Of a DNA stretch of 12,441 nt, positions 7,303 through 12,441 are shown piece after piece. The notes below the pieces were generated by a model. That model did not search any database. It was not told the DNA's origin and saw only the letters and a list, made by a program, of their open reading frames with translations. The DNA comes from a bacterium. GTDB taxonomy: Bacteria > Eremiobacterota > Eremiobacteria > Baltobacterales > Baltobacteraceae. Numbering within the stretch: position 1 is the stretch's first letter; every line of letters begins with the position of its first letter. Location of the stretch: positions 1 to 12,441 of the forward strand of contig JAJYHP010000195.1 in the NCBI GenBank assembly GCA_021784715.1, written 5' to 3'. The position numbers were made by a program, and so were the translations under genes.

Positions 7303-8277
7303 ATGCCTTTTTGCACGCAGTGCGGTTCGGGCGTCAGCGGCGAGCGCTGTACGAATTGTGGAGCCGAGAACCCGCACTTTCGCGATCCGAACGCCGAACC
7401 GGAGATCGCCCCCGCGCTTGTATCGGTCGAGCCGGTTCAAAGCGAGCGCGCCCGCCCCTGGCCGCTGATGGAACGTTCGCTCGCGCTTGCCTGGCCCCGG
7501 CTACGCAAGTATCCGCTCTGGTTCGTCATTCTCGCGGCAATCGATATGCTGGCGCTGGCCTACATGCTGCCGATGAACGCAGCGCTTGCGAAGGCTCCGA
7601 CCTCGCCTGCGGCGATCGGGCATTTCTACGAACGACTCGCGCTGCCGCTGCTCCTGACGCTCGTCGTCTCGTTCGTGATTCGCTTGTTGAGCCTCGGGGA
7701 GGCTGCGCGTGCGCGGATGCCGGAGTTCCGCTGGACGCCGCGGAGCATCGCTGCCCTCATAGGCTGGCTGATCCTCGCGTTTCTGGGGGTATCGTTCGCG
7801 GCGGGGATCGTCTCGATGCTCGGGCTTATTCCGTCGATCGCTATGACGCTCTCGCAACATGGCGGGGCTCCGACACCGGCGACGGTAAACCCGGCGGTCA
7901 TCGGGTTCGCCGTGCTCTCGATGTTCGCAACGATGGTTCCGATGATGATGTGGTTGGGCACGAAGGTCGCTTTGCTCGAACCCTCCTTCGTGCTCGGCGA
8001 ACGTTCGAATCCGATCGGCGCATCGTGGAAATTAACCGATGGCTATTTTTGGGAGACCCTCGGTTTCTATCTCCTCTACGTCCTTGTCGCTCTCGGCATC
8101 CTGGTGATCTGCTTGGGCATCGGCAAACTCTTTGCCTCGCTCTCCCCGATCCTCGTGCTCGTCGGCGATCTCATGCAGTTTGTCGGCGCAATGTGGCTAC
8201 AATTCGCCGCCGCCGAGGGGATGTTCGCGTGGACCCTGATGCTTCGCGAATCGAAGGTCCCCGGACGGCAGGGGTGA
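7303..8277 (+). CDS. Zinc-ribbon multi-pass membrane protein, function unknown
   Basis: The 324-residue product begins with a zinc ribbon, FCTQCG then RCTNCG (Cys4, Cys7, Cys16, Cys19), followed by an acidic linker (about 20-50). The rest is hydrophobic: likely transmembrane stretches near 71-90, 112-130, 147-176, 197-225 and 250-300, giving five or six helices. The segment around 240-256 (SWKLTDGYFWETLGFY) resembles the SW-x-LT-x-G-x-FW signature of glycerophosphodiester-phosphodiesterase-type membrane domains (PF10110-like), which is a structural resemblance only; no catalytic domain is attached. The zinc ribbon would lie in the cytosol if the N-terminus stays inside. The ATG has a strong GGAGG site. 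The gene shares an apparent transcript with the decarboxylase upstream and the R3H ATPase 43 bases downstream. I assign no function. Confidence 0.8.
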   Translation: MPFCTQCGSGVSGERCTNCGAENPHFRDPNAEPEIAPALVSVEPVQSERARPWPLMERSLALAWPRLRKYPLWFVILAAIDMLALAYMLPMNAALAKAPTSPAAIGHFYERLALPLLLTLVVSFVIRLLSLGEAARARMPEFRWTPRSIAALIGWLILAFLGVSFAAGIVSMLGLIPSIAMTLSQHGGAPTPATVNPAVIGFAVLSMFATMVPMMMWLGTKVALLEPSFVLGERSNPIGASWKLTDGYFWETLGFYLLYVLVALGILVICLGIGKLFASLSPILVLVGDLMQFVGAMWLQFAAAEGMFAWTLMLRESKVPGRQG

Positions 8278-8285
8278 GGATGATC

Positions 8286-8294
8286 TGTGGATAA
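8286..8294 (-). promoter_or_regulatory. Isolated consensus DnaA box
   Basis: TGTGGATAA on the plus strand reads TTATCCACA on the minus strand, a perfect match to the E. coli DnaA-box consensus. It lies in the 43-base gap between the zinc-ribbon gene and the R3H ATPase gene, followed by an A-rich run. I found no second box nearby, so this is not an origin; it may be a regulatory site or a chance match. Confidence 0.3.
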
Positions 8295-8320
8295 CCGATA
8301 AAAAACGTCTTCTGGAGGAA

Positions 8321-9877
8321 GTGAGGGCTCGCCACTTGGCGCTGAAAGCCGAATCCGTTTCCCCAAACTGGGAACTGACCCAACTCCTCGACATCTTCCC
8401 GCTGCCCATCCGGCAATCACTCGTGCGGCTCCCGCACCTGGAAACGATCATCGAAGTCGTTCTCGACTTAGGCCGCGCCCCCGAGGCGCGCTTCGAGAGC
8501 GACTTTGTTTATCTCTCGGAGACGCCGGTCTCGCCGGAGGATATCGCGCACGTCTGCTCGCGCATCTCCGGGTTCGGCGCCGACAATCGCGCCGGCATCG
8601 AGCAGACGCTGCACCGCATCAGCGCGATTCGGAACCGCACCGGCAAGATCGTCGGGCTTACCTGTCGCGTCGGCCGGGCGGTCTATGGAACGATCGATAT
8701 CATCCTCGACGTCCTGCGCAGCGGTAAATCGATCTGCTTGCTCGGTCGTCCCGGCGTCGGGAAAACGACGATGCTGCGCGAATGCGCGCGCGTTCTCGCC
8801 TCCGATCGCAAGCGCGTGGTGATCGTCGATAGCTCGAACGAAATCGCCGGCGATAGCGATATTCCGCACCCGGGAATCGGGACCGCGCGACGCATGCAGG
8901 TTCCCGATCCGGCGCTCCAGCATGCCGTCATGATCGAAGCGGTGGAGAACCACATGCCCGAGGTCGTGGTCATCGACGAGATCGGTACGGAGGCTGAAGC
9001 CGCGGCCGCGCGCACGATCGCCGAACGCGGCGTTACGTTGATTGCTACCGCACACGGCCAGACGCTGGAAAACCTGCTGATGAATCCGACGCTCTCCGAC
9101 TTGCTCGGGGGGATCAGCGCGGTGACGCTCTCCGACGAAGAAGCGCGCCGTCGCGGAACGCGGAAGACCGTCCTCGAGCGCAAGCAACCGCCGACCTTCG
9201 ACATGCTTGTCGAGATCCACGACCGAGATCGATTGGCGATTCATAAGAGCGTCGCCGATGTCGTCGATGCAACGCTGCGCGGTTACCAACCGCAACCGGA
9301 GATTCGCCAACGCGGCGCCTCGGGGGAGGTCGCGATCCTTCAGGAAGCCGAGCCGGAGTCGATGCCTCAGGTCGTGGAGAGTATCGAAGGCGTCCCGTTC
9401 GAACGCGAGGAGGGACAGCGTCCGCTCTCGATTTTCCCATACGGCGTTTCGCGCAGTAAAATCGAGCGCGCGATTCATAATCTTCGCCTCGGAGCGTCGA
9501 TCGCGAGAACCTGGGATGACGCCGACGTGGTCTTTGCGCTGAAATCCTTGGAGCGCAAGGGCCAACCGAAGCTGAAGCAGATCGCCGCCGAGAACGTGCC
9601 GATCTACGCGATCAAGACGAACACGACGACGCAGATCCAACTGGCGCTGCGCGATGTCTTCCGCTTAGGTTCGATCGATCACGAAGAGATCGCGATGCGC
9701 GAGGCCGAGGAAGCGATCTATCAGGTGATGTTGACCAGCCAGGCGATCGAACTCTCGCCCCAGACCTCATACGTCCGGCGCATGCAGCACCAGATGGCCG
9801 AAAAACATCGCCTCCATTCGCGCTCGACCGGGTTGGAACCGAACCGGCGCGTCCGTATCTATCGCGGCGGAGAGTAA
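8321..9877 (+). CDS. Ycf45/SpoIIIAA-type P-loop ATPase with C-terminal R3H nucleic-acid-binding domain
   Basis: The 518-residue product matches the two-part family of cyanobacterial Ycf45 and related bacterial R3H ATPases. An N-terminal region (about 15-125) leads into a SpoIIIAA-like secretion-superfamily ATPase: Walker A LLGRPGVGKTT (140-150), VIVDSSNEIAGDSDIP (167-182), Walker B VVVIDEIG (215-222), and ATAHG (242-246). After a linker (about 322-368), a conserved segment IFPYGVSRSKIERAI (371-385) through IKTNTTTQI (431-439) precedes the R3H domain, with the Arg-x3-His signature RRMQH (486-490) and HSRSTGLEPNRRV. R3H domains bind single-stranded nucleic acid; the cellular role is poorly known. 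The start is uncertain: the GTG at 8321 follows TGGAGGAA with too little spacing, and a TTG at 8336 is an alternative placed eight bases after GAGGG. The stop lies inside a hairpin and a repeat-rich gap follows. Confidence 0.88.
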   Translation: MRARHLALKAESVSPNWELTQLLDIFPLPIRQSLVRLPHLETIIEVVLDLGRAPEARFESDFVYLSETPVSPEDIAHVCSRISGFGADNRAGIEQTLHRISAIRNRTGKIVGLTCRVGRAVYGTIDIILDVLRSGKSICLLGRPGVGKTTMLRECARVLASDRKRVVIVDSSNEIAGDSDIPHPGIGTARRMQVPDPALQHAVMIEAVENHMPEVVVIDEIGTEAEAAAARTIAERGVTLIATAHGQTLENLLMNPTLSDLLGGISAVTLSDEEARRRGTRKTVLERKQPPTFDMLVEIHDRDRLAIHKSVADVVDATLRGYQPQPEIRQRGASGEVAILQEAEPESMPQVVESIEGVPFEREEGQRPLSIFPYGVSRSKIERAIHNLRLGASIARTWDDADVVFALKSLERKGQPKLKQIAAENVPIYAIKTNTTTQIQLALRDVFRLGSIDHEEIAMREAEEAIYQVMLTSQAIELSPQTSYVRRMQHQMAEKHRLHSRSTGLEPNRRVRIYRGGE

Positions 9878-9899
9878 CGCTCGAAGCGCGCTCTCCGTC
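9866..9899 (+). terminator. Stem-loop spanning the stop codon of the R3H ATPase gene
   Basis: GGCGGAGAG (9866-9874) pairs with CTCTCCGTC (9891-9899), nine pairs with one G-T; seven central pairs are perfect (CGGAGAG/CTCTCCG). Inside, CGC/GCG closes a TCGAA loop, and the TAA stop at 9875-9877 sits in the internal bulge. No T-run follows, so it is either a factor-dependent terminator or an mRNA 3'-end stabiliser. Confidence 0.45.
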
Positions 9900-9901
9900 A
9901 C

Positions 9902-9940
9902 CCCGAGTAGGTGCCGCAAGCACCGTATCGAGGTGTGCCC
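9902..9940 (+). repeat. 39-base repeat unit, copy 1
   Basis: The unit begins CCCGAGTAG and ends GCCC, with TATCGA in the centre. It can form two mutually exclusive hairpins: GGTGC/GCACC with loop CGCAA (9910-9924), or GCACC/GGTGT with loop GTATCGA (9920-9936, one G-T pair). Confidence 0.65.
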
Positions 9941-10072
9941 TCGCGTGCGCCTGCGGGGTACCACTCCTCGCTAGACGCTCGCGCCTCGGACAAGCAATGT
10001 CAGGGTCCTCGTCGCTCGCTTAAGCGCTCGTCGGGTGCCCCGCAGGCTACGCTCGCCGCGCGAATGGGATTA

Positions 10073-10111
10073 CCCGAGTAGACGCTGCAAACGCCCTATC
10101 GAGGGGCGCCC
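10073..10111 (+). repeat. 39-base repeat unit, copy 2
   Basis: Same unit as 9902-9940 with eight substitutions. The first hairpin is lost, but the second is kept with changed bases: CGCCC (10092-10096) pairs with GGGCG (10104-10108) around the loop TATCGAG. On the minus strand this hairpin follows the PilZ stop and is followed by TTT, so it could act as a weak terminator for that gene. Confidence 0.65.
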
Positions 10112-10117
10112 AGATTG

Positions 10118-10804
10118 CTACGCTTGTTTGACGTCGCCCTCTTCGCTGACGAGAAAACGCGTGTCGTAGGCGAGCATTTCGTCCTTCACCTGGACGCGAC
10201 TATGCACGTTGAAGCGGTGGGCCTTCTTGCCGCCCGAGTTCACCAGCCCCCCGTAAAATATTTTAATGAGCGGCGTCTGCCCGGGCTTGGGCGCGTCGAG
10301 TTTTCGTGCCGCGACCAACGCCGCGACGATTTTATTTTGAATGGCGACCGGCAAGAGCCGGTAGGCGTCGTCGGTCTGAGCTGCCGCGGGGTTCTCCGGG
10401 GTGCGCCGATCGACGGGCTCGGGGGTGTCGGTCACGTAACGCACGACCGCGTCCCAATGGTCGGCGGCGATCCCCGAAAACTCGCATGAATAACGATTCC
10501 ACGTATCGTCCTTATGCTCGACGGTATCGGCGCGGATCGTCTTACAACGAATCGGGATGCGTTGTTCGCGCAGGCGAACGACGAGGTTCATCTCTTTGCT
10601 CGCGATCTTGTCGCGGATGATAAAGACGAGCCCGTTCGCCGAGATCTCCATACCGATTCCTTGCCGGAGATCGCTGGGTTTGCTTGCGTCGGGGAGCCAC
10701 CAAACATGAAAAGAACCCGCTCGGCGTTGATACTGTCGCCGATCGCCTGCGCGCCCGAGAAACCACTCGATAACGTCTGAGAAAATCGAGTTGCCGAGGG
10801 ACAT
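10118..10804 (-). CDS. PilZ-domain protein (probable c-di-GMP receptor) with unassigned C-terminal region
   Basis: The 228-residue soluble product has the two PilZ hallmarks: an Arg-x3-Arg segment, RRQYQRR (residues 22-28), and the second motif EISANG (53-58), where glutamate replaces the usual Asp/Asn of (D/N)xSxxG. A beta-rich stretch continues to about residue 125 (VVRLREQRIPIRCKTI, RYSCEFSGI), as in PilZ barrels, which bind cyclic di-GMP and signal to motility, pili or polysaccharide machinery. Residues about 140-228 (LLPVAIQNKIVAALVAAR, IKIFYGGL, HRFNVHSRVQV) form a second region I do not recognise. The ATG is preceded on the minus strand by GGGAGGT at good spacing. The gene is alone on its strand, divergent from tmk with a 32-base gap, and ends next to the repeat element. 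Confidence 0.75.
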   Translation of the reverse strand: MSLGNSIFSDVIEWFLGRAGDRRQYQRRAGSFHVWWLPDASKPSDLRQGIGMEISANGLVFIIRDKIASKEMNLVVRLREQRIPIRCKTIRADTVEHKDDTWNRYSCEFSGIAADHWDAVVRYVTDTPEPVDRRTPENPAAAQTDDAYRLLPVAIQNKIVAALVAARKLDAPKPGQTPLIKIFYGGLVNSGGKKAHRFNVHSRVQVKDEMLAYDTRFLVSEEGDVKQA

Positions 10805-10809
10805 GGGTT

Positions 10810-10816
10810 GACCTCC
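10810..10816 (-). promoter_or_regulatory. Ribosome binding site of the PilZ-domain gene
   Basis: On the minus strand GGGAGGT stands five bases before the ATG at 10804, inside the 32-base gap to tmk. It supports this start and shows that any promoter for tmk must overlap the PilZ leader or coding region. Confidence 0.6.
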
Positions 10817-10836
10817 CGTCGAAAGACCGCCCCGGT

Positions 10837-11451
10837 ATGTTTGCGGTCATCGAAGGGATTGAAGGTAGCGGTAAGAGCACCCTGCAAGCGGGGCTCGCCG
10901 AGGCTTTGCGCGCGCGCGGACGGAGCGTTATCACGACGCGGGAGCCCGGCGGAAGCCCGCTCGGTGACGCCATACGGGCGCTTTTCCTCGCGCCGGGGCC
11001 CGCGATCGACCCGGTCGCGGAGGCGATGCTGGTCAACGCCGCCCGGGCGCAACATATCGCCGCCTTGATTCGCCCGGCGTTGCTTCGCGGAGAGGTCGTG
11101 CTCTGTGATCGCTTCGTCGATTCGACACTTGCGTATCAAGGCTACGGCCGCGGGGGCGATTTGGGGCTGCTGCGCTCGCTCTGCGATATCGCCGTCGGTA
11201 CGCTGATCCCCGATGTAACGATTCTGCTCGATTGCGAGCCGACGCTATCGCACCGTCGGCTCCTGGAGCGCGGTTTCGCTCGCGACCGCCTCGAGAGCGA
11301 GAGTGCCGACTTCTACGAGCGCGTGCGCGACGGTTTTCTGGCGATTGCGCGCGAGAGCGCGCGCCACGTCGTTCTCCGGGCCGACGACGATCGCGAAGCG
11401 CTCGTCGCGGCGGCGCTCGCCGCAATCGAAGGGGTGCAGACGCGTGTCTGA
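10837..11451 (+). CDS. tmk: Thymidylate kinase
   Basis: Tmk phosphorylates dTMP to dTDP with ATP, the last specific step of dTTP supply. The 204-residue product has the P-loop IEGIEGSGKST (5-15), TTREPGGSPLG (38-47) contacting the nucleotide, the DRF motif VVLCDRFVDSTLAYQGYG (about 88-105), and a LID with arginines followed by RLESESADFYERVRDGF, as in bacterial enzymes whose LID rather than P-loop carries the catalytic arginine. Length is normal. The ATG has no clear ribosome site and lies only 32 bases from the divergent PilZ start. The stop overlaps the holB GTG by eight bases. The tmk-holB pairing is widely conserved in bacteria. Confidence 0.95.
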   Translation: MFAVIEGIEGSGKSTLQAGLAEALRARGRSVITTREPGGSPLGDAIRALFLAPGPAIDPVAEAMLVNAARAQHIAALIRPALLRGEVVLCDRFVDSTLAYQGYGRGGDLGLLRSLCDIAVGTLIPDVTILLDCEPTLSHRRLLERGFARDRLESESADFYERVRDGFLAIARESARHVVLRADDDREALVAAALAAIEGVQTRV

Positions 11452-12427
11452 ACGCTACGATCCCACGATCGGCGCCGATGCCGCGCGTGCATTCTTCATG
11501 CGAAGTCAGAAGTCGGAGATCGCTCACGGCTATCTCTTCGTTGGGCCAAGCGGCGTCGGGAAGAAGAGTTTTGCGCGCTATCTCGCGCAATCGTTACTCT
11601 GCGAAGGGAATGGCGAGCGCGCGCTCGGGCCGTGCGGTACGTGTCGTTCCTGCACGCTCTTCGGGCACGAGGGGCAGAGCGCTCATCCCGATTTTATCGA
11701 GCATGTCGGAGCGCTCAAGATCGGCGAGACGGCGGGAACCGGCTTCGCAACGACCGGCGACACGACGTCGCGCGATCTCATCCGTCAGTTGGCGATGCAA
11801 TCGTACTCCGGCGGTCGGCGCGTGCTGTTGCTCGCCGACATCGAGTTTGCCTCACCGGCTGCGGCAAATGCGCTGCTGAAGTTTTTCGAGGAGCCTCCGA
11901 CGGGCGTCACCCTGCTGTTGACGAGTTCGACGCCGGCGGCGATTCTCGGCACGATTCGCTCGCGCCTCACGCAATTACGAGTCGCTCCGCTCTCTCGTGA
12001 TGAGATGACGCGTTTGCTGATCGAACGCGGCTTCCCATACGAGGCCGTCGAACGGGTGCTCGCACGCGCGCGCGGAAGTTTGACGCGTGCCTTGGAATTG
12101 CTCGACCAGGATGCGGAGGCTCCGCATGCCGTCATCGCGCGGTGGTTCGACGAAGCGATCGTCGGCGCGACGCCGGCGGCGAACTGGGCGACCCGCGAGA
12201 GTCTCGACGAGGGCTTGCTCGCGATAAAGACGCTGCTGAAAGATGCCGTTGCGGCGCCGTATCTCGGTGAAGGCCGCGAGCAAAAGATCGATCTGCCGCG
12301 TGCTCTCAAGGCCTTCGAGAAGATCGACGACGCTCAACGTCTGGCGCGGACGAACGTTAGCCCGACGATGGTCGCCGATCTGGTGCGGATGGCGATCACG
12401 GGGCTCGCTGTTCCTGGTTCGCGGTAA
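11444..12427 (+). CDS. holB: DNA polymerase III delta' subunit
   Basis: Delta' is part of the clamp-loader complex that opens and loads the beta clamp. The 327-residue product shows GYLFVGPSGVGKKS (29-42, P-loop-like), a zinc module with Cys53, Cys64, Cys67 and Cys70 followed by HPDF (81-84), VLLLADIEFASPAAANALLKFFEEPP (127-152, split here as LLLADIEF and ANALLKFFEEPP), and RSRLTQL near 172-178. The last is the SRC motif with its arginine finger kept (Arg174) but cysteine replaced by leucine. A C-terminal collar-like helical region follows. The frame is open farther upstream inside tmk, but homology begins at the GTG at 11444 (MSERYDPTIG), which overlaps the tmk stop; that fixes the start. 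DnaX (tau/gamma) is excluded by length and context. The remaining 14 bases of the window hold nothing recognisable. Confidence 0.92.
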   Translation: MSERYDPTIGADAARAFFMRSQKSEIAHGYLFVGPSGVGKKSFARYLAQSLLCEGNGERALGPCGTCRSCTLFGHEGQSAHPDFIEHVGALKIGETAGTGFATTGDTTSRDLIRQLAMQSYSGGRRVLLLADIEFASPAAANALLKFFEEPPTGVTLLLTSSTPAAILGTIRSRLTQLRVAPLSRDEMTRLLIERGFPYEAVERVLARARGSLTRALELLDQDAEAPHAVIARWFDEAIVGATPAANWATRESLDEGLLAIKTLLKDAVAAPYLGEGREQKIDLPRALKAFEKIDDAQRLARTNVSPTMVADLVRMAITGLAVPGSR

Positions 12428-12441
12428 AAGCGGTTAGCGGA

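Larger units (their letters stand above)
9902..10111. repeat. Composite palindromic intergenic repeat element (REP/BIME-like)
   Basis: Between two converging genes the sequence stops looking like coding DNA and is built from repeats. Its ends are two direct copies of a 39-base unit (9902-9940 and 10073-10111), aligned without gaps, 31 of 39 bases identical. Inside lies an inverted pair, GCCTGCGGGGTACC (9949-9962) against GGTGCCCCGCAGGC (10034-10047), 13 of 14 complementary, and two copies of CTCGCT-N3/4-CGCTCG (9967-9981, 10015-10030). The layout resembles extragenic palindromic repeats found in many copies in some genomes; copy number cannot be seen here. The second unit ends six bases before the PilZ stop, so the element may end transcription from both sides. 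Confidence 0.65.

Noticed and set aside
8278..8320. Replication origin near the DnaA box
   Set aside because: Only one box, no cluster and no duplex-unwinding region; dnaA and dnaN are not adjacent.
9878..10117. Small gene or CRISPR array in the 240-base gap
   Set aside because: No open frame with a ribosome site or plausible composition. The repeats are only two diverged copies far apart with different intervening DNA, not regular repeat-spacer units.
11303..11443. Possible 5' extension of holB into tmk
   Set aside because: The extension is a shadow frame of tmk; delta' homology starts at the GTG at 11444.

Overview
The window is GC-rich bacterial chromosomal DNA, densely packed with genes that have short gaps or 4-8 base overlaps and frequent GTG starts. 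No rRNA, tRNA, CRISPR array, phage gene or transposase is visible. The gene set (Bacillus-like BioA and BioB, a Ycf45/SpoIIIAA-type R3H ATPase, a short Orn/Lys/Arg decarboxylase close to tmk-holB) points to the Terrabacteria side of the tree. A high-GC lineage such as the candidate phylum Eremiobacterota would fit, but that placement is inference and not proven by the sequence.

Layout. (1) 1-1738, minus strand: a flavin-dependent aromatic hydroxylase-type monooxygenase followed, with a stop/start overlap, by a small membrane protein that runs off the left edge. (2) 1822-5776, plus strand: a compact biotin operon bioA-bioF-bioD-bioB, with 4-base overlaps at the A/F and F/D junctions. It covers the steps from pimeloyl-ACP (or -CoA) to biotin; no bioC/bioH or birA is present. 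(3) 5801-9877, plus strand: a speA-like PLP decarboxylase, a zinc-ribbon multi-pass membrane protein, and a P-loop ATPase with a C-terminal R3H domain. (4) 9878-10117: a gap between convergent genes filled with palindromic repeat units. (5) 10118-10804, minus strand: a PilZ-domain protein. (6) 10837-12427, plus strand: tmk and holB (thymidylate kinase and DNA polymerase III delta'), overlapping by 8 bases.

The genes do not form one obvious novel system. The items most worth a second look are the composite palindromic element at 9902-10111 with a strong hairpin over the preceding stop codon, and the BioB cysteine pattern, where alanine replaces one canonical [2Fe-2S] ligand and an extra cysteine is present. 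Lesser items are the Bacillus/BioK-like BioA, a lone perfect DnaA-box sequence just before the R3H ATPase gene, and the uncharacterised C-terminal half of the PilZ protein.
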